Shown here: piece by piece, positions 52,241-61,144 of the stretch
How the letters are laid out: each line of letters opens with the position of its first letter
Position numbering within the stretch: the first letter of the stretch is position 1
Source: Pseudomonas fluorescens
GTDB taxonomy: Bacteria; Pseudomonadota; Gammaproteobacteria; Pseudomonadales; Pseudomonadaceae
DNA length: 64,000 bases
Assembly: GCF_002837185.1 (NCBI RefSeq)
Contig: NZ_KZ477989.1
Location: forward strand, 47,933 to 111,932
Direction of reading: 5' to 3'
The notes under the pieces: generated by a model
The model's database searches: none
What the model saw: the letters and a program-made list of their open reading frames with translations, nothing else
Told to the model about the DNA's origin: nothing
Position numbers and translations under genes: made by a program

Positions 52241-52783
52241 TTAGAGCCCCTTGAGGTCCCGCTCTTCAATCGGCCGGCTCTGGCGCAGGCGCCGGCCGCC
52301 CAGCACCACCCAGTCGATCAGGCGGTACAGGCATTCGATACCGAACGACAGCAACATCGCCCCGCCCAGGCCCCAGCCCATGGCCTCGGGCGTCAGCAGG
52401 ATCTGGTAGCTGTAGCCGTTCCAGGTTTCCAGGCGAATATCCGGATCAGCCGCCACCGCCACTTGCAGGACGCGAATGTACCAGGGGCCCTGCATGGCCT
52501 GGAATTGCTTGTCCAATGCCAACTGACGGTCGAGCATCGCGCCCAGGCTGCTGGCGTCGCTCTGGAATACCGGGTCATCACTGGCACGGTAATGCGCCAC
52601 CAGGGCTTGCATGTCACCGTTGAAGAACTGCTGCGCGGTGGACTCGAACCCGCGCAGGCCTGTCTGGGCCTCGATCAAGTGGGCTTCGACGCGCTTGGCG
52701 TAATCGTTGATGAACCCCGGCACTTGCACGCCGACCAACAAGCCTATGGCAAACAGCACCAACCGCAGATAGCTGAGCAACAT
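52241..52783 (-). CDS. DUF2937 membrane protein
   Basis: A 180-aa inner-membrane protein with a membrane segment at each end (LLSYLRLVLFAIGLLVGVQV and MGWGLGGAMLLSFGIECLYRL) and a helical periplasmic middle. This fits DUF2937. The start MLLSYLRL at 52783 is chosen so that the helix begins the protein. It lies 10 bases after the amidotransferase gene on the same strand. Confidence 0.82.
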   Translation of the reverse strand: MLLSYLRLVLFAIGLLVGVQVPGFINDYAKRVEAHLIEAQTGLRGFESTAQQFFNGDMQALVAHYRASDDPVFQSDASSLGAMLDRQLALDKQFQAMQGPWYIRVLQVAVAADPDIRLETWNGYSYQILLTPEAMGWGLGGAMLLSFGIECLYRLIDWVVLGGRRLRQSRPIEERDLKGL

Positions 52784-52793
52784 GGTCGATTCC

Positions 52794-53570
52794 TTATTGG
52801 GTAACGCCCTGGCTGACGCATTCACCGCGTCGCCACAGGCTCCATTGGCCCGGTTCGTAGCGGGTCCAGTTTTCGTTGTCGGTCAAAGGTTCGGTGGCGA
52901 TGACCGTTACCACGTCATTGGGGGTGGTTTCGGCCTGAAAATCGACGATCACGTCGACATCTTTCAAGCGGGCCGGACCAAATGGCGCGCGCCGGGTAAT
53001 CTGCGCCAGTTTGGTCGAGCAGTAGCAAAACAGCCAGTCGCCATCGCTGAGCAGGCAGTTGAACACACCTTTGCTGCGGTATTCGGCGCAGGCGGCGATC
53101 AGGTCCGGCAGCATCTGCTCGATATCCACCGGTTCCGGGAAGGCTTCGCGCACGCGGTTGAGCAAGTCGCAGAACGCCGCTTCACTGTCGGTGTCGCCCA
53201 CCGGTCGGTAGAAGGTGGCGCGGGGGTTGAAGTCCGCCAGTTGGCCATTGTGCGCAAAACACCAGTTGCGCCCCCACAGTTCGCGCACGAACGGGTGGGT
53301 ATTGGCCAGGCTCACCTTGCCTACGTTGGCCTGGCGGATATGGCCGATCACCACTTCGCTCTTGATGGGATAGCGCTGCACCAGCAGGGCGACTTCCGAC
53401 TCGCTGCTCGCGGCCGGGTCCTGGAACAACCGCAGGCCACGGCCTTCGTAGAAGGCGATGCCCCAACCGTCGCGGTGGGGGCCGGTTCGCCCGCCCCGCT
53501 GCATCAGCCCGGTGAAGCTGAACACGATATCGGTGGGGACGTTGGCACTCATGCCCAATAATTCACACAT
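52794..53570 (-). CDS. Class II glutamine amidotransferase (YafJ-like)
   Basis: A 258-aa protein that is only the Ntn glutaminase domain. Cys2 after the start Met is the nucleophile ([15 protein letters not shown]), followed by [14 protein letters not shown], and the central [23 protein letters not shown] pattern binds glutamine. The acceptor of the ammonia is unknown. The gene sits in a run of minus-strand genes with DUF2937 downstream and a small membrane protein upstream. Confidence 0.9.
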   Translation of the reverse strand: MCELLGMSANVPTDIVFSFTGLMQRGGRTGPHRDGWGIAFYEGRGLRLFQDPAASSESEVALLVQRYPIKSEVVIGHIRQANVGKVSLANTHPFVRELWGRNWCFAHNGQLADFNPRATFYRPVGDTDSEAAFCDLLNRVREAFPEPVDIEQMLPDLIAACAEYRSKGVFNCLLSDGDWLFCYCSTKLAQITRRAPFGPARLKDVDVIVDFQAETTPNDVVTVIATEPLTDNENWTRYEPGQWSLWRRGECVSQGVTQ

Positions 53571-53600
53571 GCCAGGGCTCTCGCTGCAGGGCGGACAACG

Positions 53601-54053
53601 TTAAAGACGCGGTTCGACCCGCATGCCCCCGACGGGGGCCGGGCGACGGAACGGTTCGTCTTCCTCCGGCTCGGCGGCCAGCGCCGCATCCGTGGCCGCC
53701 TTGCGCTCACGGCGCGCCTTGGCGGCGCGCTCGATGGGCCAGCGGATCAGCACGAATACGATGTACAGCGCACATACGATCATCGTGTACATGAACAGGT
53801 CGGAGATCGCGCGCCAGGCGTTGTTGCCGACCTTGAGCAGCAGGTCCAGGGCGGTAATCGCCACCGCAGGCGCGAACTGGGTCTTGATCGGGTCGACGAT
53901 GGTGGGGCTGAGCAGCAGCACCGCCATCAGTAACTGCAACGGCTCGCGCAGCCAGCGCCAGACCCAGCGGGTCATGCGCCACCACACCAACAGGCAGCCC
54001 AAAGCAGCAAAGGCGTAAAGGCCCCAAGCGGTCAGATAGTCGTTCTCGGTCAT
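53601..54053 (-). CDS. Small integral membrane protein, function unknown
   Basis: A 150-aa protein with three or four hydrophobic stretches (LTAWGLYAFAALGCLLVW; EPLQLLMAVLLLSPTIV; LFMYTMIVCALYIVFVLI) and a charged, proline-containing C-terminal tail. The start MTENDYLTAW at 54053 is preferred; another ATG is at 54062. It lies 30 bases upstream of the amidotransferase gene and is divergent from oligopeptidase B. Confidence 0.75.
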   Translation of the reverse strand: MTENDYLTAWGLYAFAALGCLLVWWRMTRWVWRWLREPLQLLMAVLLLSPTIVDPIKTQFAPAVAITALDLLLKVGNNAWRAISDLFMYTMIVCALYIVFVLIRWPIERAAKARRERKAATDAALAAEPEEDEPFRRPAPVGGMRVEPRL

Positions 54054-54152
54054 GGTGTCCATGGCAAGGCTGGCAAAGAGGCGGCTATGATAACGGCTTT
54101 TGCGTGTCGCGGCTGCAATGCCGGCCACCGTCTGCCAGATAGAGAATTATCC

Positions 54153-56195
54153 ATGCCTATTTCCACCGCACCGATCGCCCGCAAGGCCCCAGGCCCGGAC
54201 CCGTACGCCTGGCTGCAAGAACGTGACAGCAGCGAGGTCCTCGATTACCTCAAGGCAGAGAACGCCTGGCAAGACGCCCGACTCGCCGACCAGCAGGCAC
54301 TGCGCGACACCCTGTTCGAAGAGATCAAGGGCCGAATCCTGGAAACCGACCTGTCGCTGCCCTCCCCCTGGGGCCCGTACCTGTACTACACACGCACCAC
54401 CGCCGGTGACGAATATGCGCGTCACTACCGTTGCCGGCGCCCGGCCGATGACAGCAACCAGGTGGATGACAGCAGCGAAGAATTGCTGCTGGACCCGAAC
54501 GTGCTGGCCAATGGCGGCTTTTTTTCCCTCGGCGCGTTCAGCATCAGCCCCGACCATCAGCGCCTGGCCTACAGCCTCGACACCACCGGTGAAGAGATCT
54601 ACACCCTGTACGTGAAGGAATTGGCGAGCGACAAGGTCAGTGAGCTGGTATTCGACAACTGCGACGGCAGCATGACCTGGGCCAACGACAGTCTCACGCT
54701 GTTTTTCGGCGAACTGGACGACACTCACCGACCGCACAAGCTTTACCGCTACCGCCTGGACGGCACGGCGGCGCAGGAAGTGTTCCACGAACCCGACGGA
54801 CGCTTCTTCCTGCATTGCTACCGCTCCAGCTCCGAGCGCCAGTTGCTGTTGGCCCTGGGCAGCAAGACCACCAGCGAGATCTGGGCACTCGACGCCGACC
54901 AGCCGCACCTGGATTTCACCTGCCTGGCGCCACGGGTCGAGGACCACGAATACGATGTCGACCATGGCCAACTGAATGGCGCATGGACCTGGTTTATCCG
55001 CAGCAACCGCGAGGGTATCAACTACGCGCTGTTCGTCGCGCCTGACACCGGCACGGTACCCACCGAAGCCGACTGGCAGAACCTGATCCCCCACAGCGAC
55101 GAGGTGATGCTCGACGGCGTCAGCCTCAACGCCAGTGCCATGACCTTGAGCCTGCGCATCGGCGGCCTGCCGGTGATCGAAGTGCATCCTGAAGGTGTGG
55201 CCGCCTATCGCGTGGAACTGCCTGACGCGGCTTACAGCCTCTACGTACAGAACAGCCTGGAATTTGCCAGCGACAGGATTCGCCTGCGCTATGAAGCACT
55301 GAACCGTCCGGCCCAGGTGCGTCAGTTGGAACTGGCCAGCGGTGCACAGCAGGTGCTCAAGCAAACCCCGGTACTCGGTGTGTTCAACGCTGACGATTAT
55401 GTCAGCCAGCGCCTGTGGGCCACGTCCGCCGACGGCACCCAGGTGCCGATCAGCCTGGTGGTCAAGCGTGACCAGCTCGGCAAGCCGACGCCGCTGTACC
55501 TGTATGGCTACGGCGCGTATGGATCGAGCCTGGACCCGTGGTTCTCCCACGCGCGCCTGAGCCTGCTGGACCGAGGCGTGGCGTTTGCCATCGCGCATGT
55601 GCGCGGCGGTGGCGAGCTGGGTGAAGCCTGGTACCGCAACGGCAAGCAGGAACACAAACAGAACACGTTCAGCGACTTTATCGCCTGCGCCGAACACCTC
55701 ATCGCCCAGGGCCTGACCACCGCCAACCAGTTGGCGATCAGCGGCGGCAGCGCCGGCGGCTTGTTGATCGGTGCGGTACTCAACCAACGGCCGGAGCTGT
55801 TCCAGGCGGCGATCGCCGAAGTGCCGTTTGTCGATGTGCTCAACACCATGCTCGACCCCGAACTGCCGCTGACCATCACCGAGTACGACGAATGGGGCAA
55901 CCCGCAGGAGCCCGAGGTGTACGCGCGCATCAAGGCGTATGCGCCGTACGAAAACGTGGGTGCCCAGGCCTACCCGCACCTGCTGGTGATCGCCGGTTAC
56001 AACGACAGCCGCGTGCAGTACTGGGAAGCGGCCAAGTGGGTGGCCAAACTGCGCGACACGAAGACGGACGATAACCTGCTGCTGCTCAAGACGGAGCTGG
56101 GCGCCGGTCACGGGGGCATGAGCGGTCGTTACCAGGGATTACGTGACGTAGCGCTCGAATATGCATTTGTGTTCAAGGCGCTGGGCTTGATTTGA
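54153..56195 (+). CDS. ptrB: Oligopeptidase B (S9 prolyl-oligopeptidase family)
   Basis: A 680-aa serine peptidase with a beta-propeller (about residues 70-400) and a C-terminal alpha/beta-hydrolase domain. The nucleophile serine is in SGGSAGGLLIGAVLNQRP near residue 532, the Asp is in the AGYNDSRVQYWEA region near 615, and the His is in GAGHGGMSGRYQ near 651. It cuts small peptides after Lys or Arg. No signal peptide, so cytoplasmic. The start at 54153 follows the family N-terminus (RKAPGPDPYAWLQERDS). Confidence 0.93.
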   Translation: MPISTAPIARKAPGPDPYAWLQERDSSEVLDYLKAENAWQDARLADQQALRDTLFEEIKGRILETDLSLPSPWGPYLYYTRTTAGDEYARHYRCRRPADDSNQVDDSSEELLLDPNVLANGGFFSLGAFSISPDHQRLAYSLDTTGEEIYTLYVKELASDKVSELVFDNCDGSMTWANDSLTLFFGELDDTHRPHKLYRYRLDGTAAQEVFHEPDGRFFLHCYRSSSERQLLLALGSKTTSEIWALDADQPHLDFTCLAPRVEDHEYDVDHGQLNGAWTWFIRSNREGINYALFVAPDTGTVPTEADWQNLIPHSDEVMLDGVSLNASAMTLSLRIGGLPVIEVHPEGVAAYRVELPDAAYSLYVQNSLEFASDRIRLRYEALNRPAQVRQLELASGAQQVLKQTPVLGVFNADDYVSQRLWATSADGTQVPISLVVKRDQLGKPTPLYLYGYGAYGSSLDPWFSHARLSLLDRGVAFAIAHVRGGGELGEAWYRNGKQEHKQNTFSDFIACAEHLIAQGLTTANQLAISGGSAGGLLIGAVLNQRPELFQAAIAEVPFVDVLNTMLDPELPLTITEYDEWGNPQEPEVYARIKAYAPYENVGAQAYPHLLVIAGYNDSRVQYWEAAKWVAKLRDTKTDDNLLLLKTELGAGHGGMSGRYQGLRDVALEYAFVFKALGLI

Positions 56196-56263
56196 GAACT
56201 TAGTCAGGCGGCCCTGTCTGAACACAGGACCGCCTACCGGATTGATGGACCAAGATTGCCGCC

Positions 56264-56737
56264 ATGTCACAACCTACCCTGCTTAACGACGAAATCCGCG
56301 ACATGCTCATGGACTGCGGTTTGTTCGACCCGCTGCTGCCGGAAGATTTTCATATTGCCGCGGGCTATTTCAATATCAGCAGCATTGCCGGGGGAGAGGT
56401 GATTTTCCTCGAGGGCGATGCTGGAACCTTTATGTGCATCCTCCACAGCGGCCAGGTGGCGGTGCAGAAAACCAACCCCGCCGGTCAACGCCTGACCATC
56501 GCCACCCTGCGCAGCGGCCGGGCCTTTGGGGAGATGGCGGTGCTCGACGGCGAACGGCGATCGGCCAGTTGCATTGCGGCCACCGATTGCGTGCTGCTGA
56601 ACCTGGGCAAGGACGCCCTGGAAAAAATGCTCAACGAAGCGCCCAGGGTCGCGGCCAAGATCATCCGAGCGATTGCCATTGCCCTGTCCAGGCGCTTGCG
56701 CATGGCGGATGGGCAATTACTGTCGCAACAGTTTTAA
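56264..56737 (+). CDS. Stand-alone cyclic-nucleotide-binding domain protein
   Basis: A 157-aa protein made of one Crp-type cNMP-binding beta-roll with a C-terminal helix. The phosphate-binding cassette FGEMAVLDGERRSAS near residues 87-101 keeps the Glu and Arg needed to bind cAMP or cGMP. There is no DNA-binding domain or attached enzyme, so it may act as a sensor for a partner protein. It is convergent with the proline-rich protein gene, and their stop codons overlap. Confidence 0.85.
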   Translation: MSQPTLLNDEIRDMLMDCGLFDPLLPEDFHIAAGYFNISSIAGGEVIFLEGDAGTFMCILHSGQVAVQKTNPAGQRLTIATLRSGRAFGEMAVLDGERRSASCIAATDCVLLNLGKDALEKMLNEAPRVAAKIIRAIAIALSRRLRMADGQLLSQQF

Positions 56738-57012
56738 CCGCCGGGCGTCTTCGGCTTGCTGTCGTTCTGCTGCAGGCCCGGGACAGTCTGGTCCTTTGGC
56801 GGCGCCGGCAGCACGATCGGCGCCAGGGGCGGCGAGCCGTTGGTCTTGGGCACGACGGGCGGCGTGACCTGCGGGTACAACGTGGGCGTTGGCGTACCCG
56901 GCGCGCCGGGAGTTGGCGCGGGTGCGACCGGCACGGTTTGCAACTCCTGCGCCTGCGCCGCACCCAATGTGAGCGCGCCAAGCACAATGACCGTTAGAAT
57001 GCTGCACTTCAT
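56734..57012 (-). CDS. Secreted proline-rich protein, function unknown
   Basis: A 92-aa exported protein with a signal peptide (MKCSILTVIVLGALTLGAAQA) and a mature part that is over a quarter proline (APAPTPGAPGTPTPTLYPQ, PPLAPIVLPAPP). It is likely disordered in the periplasm, perhaps a spacer or anchor. The start at 57012 is chosen for the signal peptide; an ATG at 57024 adds MEPS. Confidence 0.7.
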   Translation of the reverse strand: MKCSILTVIVLGALTLGAAQAQELQTVPVAPAPTPGAPGTPTPTLYPQVTPPVVPKTNGSPPLAPIVLPAPPKDQTVPGLQQNDSKPKTPGG

Positions 57013-57090
57013 CGATGGCTCCATGGCCTGACCGGAATGTCACAAGGCTACTCCCAACCGCGCAAGAATGCCCTTCCCAATGAGATTTCC

Positions 57091-57777
57091 ATGAAACGTT
57101 TCGTTCTGCTGGACACCACTCCGATCCCCGACAATGGCGGTGCCTTGTGCCTGTTCGAATACGGCGAGGATTTCGTCATCAAGATCCAGGGCGGTGACGG
57201 TGGCCAGTTGATGAACACGCGCATGCACGGCTCCGAAGATGCCTTGGCCGAAATTCCGTGCCGCAAAGTCGCCGGTCGTCCGGGTTCACGGGTGCTCATC
57301 GGCGGCCTGGGCATGGGGTTTACCCTGGCCTCGGCGCTCAAGCACCTGGGCAAGAGCGCCGAAGTGGTGGTGGCGGAGTTGGTGCCGGGCGTGGTGGAGT
57401 GGAACCGTGGGCCGCTCGGCGAAAAGTCCGGCCGCCCCTTGCTCGACCCGCGTACGGTGGTGCGCATGGAAGACGTGGCCAAGGTGCTGCAGGCCGAGCC
57501 CCAGGGGTTTGATGCGATCATGCTTGACGTCGATAACGGCCCTGAAGGCCTCACGCAAAAAGCCAACAGCTGGCTGTATTCCGCCGGCGGCCTGGCCGCG
57601 TGTGCCAAGGCCTTGCGCCCCAAGGGCGTGCTGGCCGTGTGGTCGGCCAGCGCCGACAAACTGTTCAGCGATAAACTGCGCAAGGCCGGTTTCAAGGCCG
57701 AAGAAGTGCAGGTATTCGCCCATGGCAACAAAGGCACGCGGCACACCATCTGGATTGCGGAAAAGCTCAAGGGCTAA
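57091..57777 (+). CDS. Spermidine-synthase-like protein
   Basis: A 228-aa protein with the SAM/decarboxy-SAM binding Rossmann fold of the SpeE family: VLIGGLGMGFTLASAL near residue 70, VVVAELVPGVVEWNR near 93 and a DxDNGPEGL segment near 145 at the catalytic position. It is shorter than true SpeE and lacks most of its N-terminal strand domain. Many such proteins are annotated as spermidine synthase without proof; it could be a methyltransferase instead. The start at 57091 has a weak ribosome site. Confidence 0.8.
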   Translation: MKRFVLLDTTPIPDNGGALCLFEYGEDFVIKIQGGDGGQLMNTRMHGSEDALAEIPCRKVAGRPGSRVLIGGLGMGFTLASALKHLGKSAEVVVAELVPGVVEWNRGPLGEKSGRPLLDPRTVVRMEDVAKVLQAEPQGFDAIMLDVDNGPEGLTQKANSWLYSAGGLAACAKALRPKGVLAVWSASADKLFSDKLRKAGFKAEEVQVFAHGNKGTRHTIWIAEKLKG

Positions 57778-57833
57778 TTGCGCTGTGATTAGCTAGAATC
57801 AACCTGTCCGTGACCACCCAATAGCCAGGAGCC

Positions 57834-58211
57834 ATGATGAGCTCGACCAACCCGCCCTCCCACACCGCCAAGCTGGACCGCATCCTCGCCGATGCCCAGC
57901 GCGACCGGGAAATGGGCTACCGCGACAAAGCCCTGAAAATGTACCCCCACGTGTGCGGCCGCTGCGCCCGTGAATTCGCCGGCAAACGCCTGAGCGAACT
58001 GACCGTGCACCACCGCAACCACAATCATGACGACAATCCCCAGGACGGCTCCAACTGGGAACTGCTGTGCCTGTACTGCCATGACAACGAGCACTCGCGC
58101 TACACCGACCAGCAGTACTTCGGCGAAGGCTCCACCAGCAGCCCGACGATCGCCAAGGCCACGCACAACCCGTTTGCGGCGTTGGCGGGGTTGATGAAGA
58201 AGGACGGTTGA
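57834..58211 (+). CDS. yajD: YajD-family HNH nuclease
   Basis: A 125-aa HNH endonuclease-fold protein. Zinc-binding CxxC pairs are CGRCAREF near residue 41 and CLYCHDNEH near 78; the HNH core is LTVHHRNHNHDDNPQDGSNW near 56-75. The biological role of YajD is unknown. Two ATGs in a row at the start; 57834 is used. A 17-bp inverted repeat begins just after the stop codon. Confidence 0.9.
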   Translation: MMSSTNPPSHTAKLDRILADAQRDREMGYRDKALKMYPHVCGRCAREFAGKRLSELTVHHRNHNHDDNPQDGSNWELLCLYCHDNEHSRYTDQQYFGEGSTSSPTIAKATHNPFAALAGLMKKDG

Positions 58212-58213
58212 AA

Positions 58214-58285
58214 GCGGCAAGCTGCAAGCTGCAAGCTGCAAGAAAAAGCCGCCTGCTTTTACTTGTCGCTTGCAGCTTGCCGCTA
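58214..58285. repeat. 17-bp inverted repeat with a 7-bp tandem repeat
   Basis: AGCGGCAAGCTGCAAGC at 58214-58230 and its exact reverse complement at 58269-58285. The left arm runs into three tandem copies of GCTGCAA. This is a third repeat type, unlike families A and B; a looser relative (GCAGCTTCAAGCGGCAAG) lies after slt near 31907. Confidence 0.85.
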
Positions 58286-58290
58286 TAATG
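58263..58290 (+). promoter_or_regulatory. Possible promoter of the SPOUT methyltransferase gene
   Basis: A perfect TATAAT at 58285-58290 is preceded at 16 bases by CTTGTC (58263-58268). The -10 begins on the last base of the right arm of the inverted repeat. Transcription would begin about 20 bases before the GTG start. Confidence 0.5.
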
Positions 58291-58315
58291 CTGCCTTTTT
58301 AAGGCACCCTTCCCC

Positions 58316-58783
58316 GTGGGCAATAAACGCTACAGCTGTATCGGCTTGTATAACCCCAAATCCCCCGAAAATGTCGGCTCGGTCATGCGCGCTGCCGGCT
58401 GCTACGGCGTGGCTTCGGTGTTCTATACCGGCGTGCGTTACGAGCGCGCGCGGGACTTCATCACCGACACCAAGAAGGTGCATCACGACATTCCGCTGAT
58501 CGGCATCGATGACCTGAAGAAGATCCTGCCCCTGGGCTGTATCCCCGTCGCCGTGGAGCTGGTGGAAGGCGCCCGCCCGCTGCCCGAATACACCCACCCC
58601 GACCGCGCGCTGTACATCTTCGGCCCCGAAGACGGCTCGCTGGACAAAGACATCCGCGACTGGTGCGAGGACGTGGTCTACATCCCGACCACCGGCTGCA
58701 TGAACCTCGCCGCCACCGTCAACGTGGTGCTCTACGACCGCCTGGCCAAGGGCAATAACACCCGCTCGGGACCCAAGTACTGA
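58316..58783 (+). CDS. SPOUT-family (TrmH-type) RNA methyltransferase
   Basis: A 155-aa SAM-dependent RNA 2'-O-methyltransferase with the knot fold. All three motifs are present: motif 1 NPKSPENVGSVMRAAGCYG near residue 13, motif 2 LYIFGPEDGSL near 98, motif 3 GCMNLAATVNVVLYDRLA near 127. It is a minimal SPOUT protein like TrmL in size but its sequence is of a different subgroup, so I do not name the target. The start is GTG at 58316. Confidence 0.88.
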   Translation: MGNKRYSCIGLYNPKSPENVGSVMRAAGCYGVASVFYTGVRYERARDFITDTKKVHHDIPLIGIDDLKKILPLGCIPVAVELVEGARPLPEYTHPDRALYIFGPEDGSLDKDIRDWCEDVVYIPTTGCMNLAATVNVVLYDRLAKGNNTRSGPKY

Positions 58784-58877
58784 AAATCAGGTAATGAAAG
58801 TCAGGGCTCAAATAGCGGGAACATCCGGCCATCGCCAACAGTCAGCTACTTACACTTGCCTTTGTTGGAGACGGATC

Positions 58878-59228
58878 ATGAGCGACAGCAAAACCCTGCG
58901 ACCTGTGATTGAACACCTGCAGCCGGACGCCCAGCGCACGCAGAACGTACATGGCTGGGAACGCATCGGCTCGGTAGCCGGTGGCGTGATGATGGTAGGC
59001 AAAGGCCTGCGCCGTGGCGGGCTCTTCGGGCTGATCCAGGTGGCGATTGGTGGCGTGGCACTGGCACGCGGTTTTACCGGCCACAGTTCGCTCAAGGACA
59101 AGCTTGAGCAGGGCCGCCAGGAAATGAACAGCGTCCGTACCAAGATCGAGCGTGCGGGTGCGGAGCTGAAGAACTTGAAGACCAAGGCCGAAGTGGCGGC
59201 TGAAGAAGCGGTGAAAACCACGGGCTGA
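58878..59228 (+). CDS. DUF2892-like small membrane protein
   Basis: A 116-aa protein with the pattern of DUF2892: NVHGWERIGSVAGGVMMVGKG followed by GGLFGLIQVAIGGVALARGFTGH, giving two short membrane segments. A charged coiled-coil-like C-terminus follows (LEQGRQEMNSVRTKIERAG). The start MSDSKTLRP at 58878 follows TTGGAGA. Function is unknown. Confidence 0.75.
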   Translation: MSDSKTLRPVIEHLQPDAQRTQNVHGWERIGSVAGGVMMVGKGLRRGGLFGLIQVAIGGVALARGFTGHSSLKDKLEQGRQEMNSVRTKIERAGAELKNLKTKAEVAAEEAVKTTG

Positions 59229-59254
59229 AGTTAGCGAGCAGTCAGAGATTCAAA

Positions 59255-59282
59255 TGTGGGAGGGGGCTTGCCCCCTCCCACA
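59255..59282. repeat. Family A REP, compact 28-bp palindrome
   Basis: A perfect palindrome (TGTGGGAGGGGGCTTG followed by CCCCCTCCCACA) then TTTTG, so it may also act as a terminator between the two convergent genes. Confidence 0.88.
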
Positions 59283-59307
59283 TTTTGCTTTGTGCAAGGT
59301 TTGAAGA

Positions 59308-60528
59308 TCAGTGCAGCAGTTTGCTATCGAGCACCACCGATGACTCGCCAATGATATTCTCGGCCAGCTGCACAAACTGCGCAGTGGTCACGCTGCCGGC
59401 GCGCATTACCGCTTGCGCCAGGTCATCCAGCGAGCGCTTGTTATGGGTTTTCACGCGGATCTCCCGGTCCAGCTCCTGCAACACCACCACCGCCCGTGAC
59501 ACTGTTGCGCCGCTGACGTGTTCGCCACGCAGGCGGGTCACGTCCTTGCCCTCCTTCGTCAGGCGCGCCTGTATCGCCTGATACCGCTCATCGGTGATCC
59601 CACCGGCGCGGCGTACCAGTTCAATGGCGTAGTAACCGGCCAGGCCTTCGCTGATCCAGTCACTGGTGTCGTGGTCATTGAAACGGGCAATGGTCTGTAC
59701 CACTTCGCGGATCAACGGGCTGCTGCCGTCTTCACTGACCAGCGGCGTGCGGCTGTTGAGGTAGATCGAGTCACGCGCCGCAAAGGCGCCACGGCGCATC
59801 GGATCGCCGGCGCCCACCACCAGCAGTTTGGCCGGGTGGCGCGGGAACGCAGCTTCCACTTGCGGCCACACGAAGGTCAGCAGCGTCAGCACATCCATAC
59901 GCCGCATGCCCTGGCCCTTGGGCGACGTCACGGTGACGTCGGTCTGTCCCAGGCGCATGCGGCGGCTGCCCAGGCTACCGGCGAGCATCCAGCCGGTGGG
60001 GCGGTCGAACAGGCGGGACACGTTGTCGATGCGGAACTTGTTTTTGCCGATACGCGGCCAGGCGGTCTCGACGCTTTTCCAGCCCGGCGGCAGCTCGAAC
60101 GTCAGGCGCGAGACCAGCTCGACACCATCCTGCTGGTCCAGCCGTGCGGTGGGCACCAGGTCGTCGCCGCGAAACACCGCCCAGGCCGGCGTCATCCGCG
60201 CTTCGTAGGTGCCGGGGTTGTGCGCGTGGGTCAGACGTACGCGGTAGGTCAGGCTGGCCTTGTCGGCGCTGGGTTGCCAGTGACCCCGACGACCATCGAC
60301 CTTCCATTGCCCATCGGCCTTGAAATCGCTGTAGTCGCCGTCGCGGCCCAGGTCGAAATCCAGGCTGCGCACCGCAGAACCCTGGGACAGGCTTACGCGC
60401 ACCTCGGCCTGATCGCTCTGGGGCAGAAGTTTGACGTGGTAATCCAGGTCGACTTTCCTGGCGCACCACGCCGACGTGCTCAGCGCCAGCAACAGCGCCG
60501 ATACCGCCAGCTTGAATCCCACCTTCAT
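59308..60528 (-). CDS. Secreted M1-peptidase-like protein lacking zinc ligands
   Basis: A 406-aa exported protein with a signal peptide (MKVGFKLAVSALLLALSTSAWC, cleavage near WCA). The N-terminal half is strand-rich and resembles the saddle domain of M1/M61 aminopeptidases. The C-terminal helical part has DWISEGLAGYYAIELVRR at 290-307, like the WLxEGLAxYY that carries the third zinc ligand. The HExxH expected before it reads REVVQ (274-278), so both histidines are gone, and the spacing to the Glu is 15 rather than 18. It is probably a non-catalytic protein. The start at 60528 has AGGAG upstream. Confidence 0.72.
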   Translation of the reverse strand: MKVGFKLAVSALLLALSTSAWCARKVDLDYHVKLLPQSDQAEVRVSLSQGSAVRSLDFDLGRDGDYSDFKADGQWKVDGRRGHWQPSADKASLTYRVRLTHAHNPGTYEARMTPAWAVFRGDDLVPTARLDQQDGVELVSRLTFELPPGWKSVETAWPRIGKNKFRIDNVSRLFDRPTGWMLAGSLGSRRMRLGQTDVTVTSPKGQGMRRMDVLTLLTFVWPQVEAAFPRHPAKLLVVGAGDPMRRGAFAARDSIYLNSRTPLVSEDGSSPLIREVVQTIARFNDHDTSDWISEGLAGYYAIELVRRAGGITDERYQAIQARLTKEGKDVTRLRGEHVSGATVSRAVVVLQELDREIRVKTHNKRSLDDLAQAVMRAGSVTTAQFVQLAENIIGESSVVLDSKLLH

Positions 60529-60541
60529 ACACACTCCTGGT

Positions 60542-60991
60542 TCAACCCGCGCGGAAGATCAGGTAATCCTCCCAGTCGTCCTCTGGCACGCTGCCTTCGC
60601 TGAGCATGCGCCCGGACTGGGAAATGCGTTCGTGGTGCACGGCGTCGCGGTCGCCGCAGACCAGGTGGTGCCACAACGGCAAATCCTTGCGCTCGCTGAC
60701 CAGGCGATAGCCGCAGGTGGGCGGCAGCCATTTGAACTGGTCGGCCTGCCCGGGCGTGAGCTGAATGCAGTCCGGCACCGACGCCCGACGATTGGGATAG
60801 TCGCTGCACTGGCAGGTTTTCAGGTCCAGCAGTTTGCAGGCGATGCGCGTGTAATAGACGCTGTTGTCGTCTTCATCCTCGAGCTTTTGCAGGCAGCACA
60901 GGCCACAGCCGTCGCACAGCGACTCCCATTCCTCCTGGTCGAGGTGCTCGAGGGTTTTGCGTATCCAGAAAGGTTCGACTTTGGCGGCCAT
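60542..60991 (-). CDS. YcgN-family cysteine cluster protein
   Basis: A 149-aa protein with the CxxCxxCC-type cluster [13 protein letters not shown] near residues 23-35 and further cysteines in [17 protein letters not shown] near 53, probably binding a metal centre. It ends RAG. The family (UPF0260) is conserved near rnd and ycgL in gamma-proteobacteria, but has no proven function. It lies 13 bases upstream of the M1-like gene on the same strand. Confidence 0.88.
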   Translation of the reverse strand: MAAKVEPFWIRKTLEHLDQEEWESLCDGCGLCCLQKLEDEDDNSVYYTRIACKLLDLKTCQCSDYPNRRASVPDCIQLTPGQADQFKWLPPTCGYRLVSERKDLPLWHHLVCGDRDAVHHERISQSGRMLSEGSVPEDDWEDYLIFRAG

Positions 60992-61144
60992 GGCTCTGCA
61001 TCAGTATCGGTAGGTTCAAAGGCCGCCAGTCTAGTGCCCAAGCCCCCTGGGGCCAAGCGCTTACGACTGGCGGTGTAACAAGGCTTGTCAGTCTAGTGGT
61101 TGCGCAGTAGTTTTGAGCGCCGAATTGACGATCAGGAACTGCTC

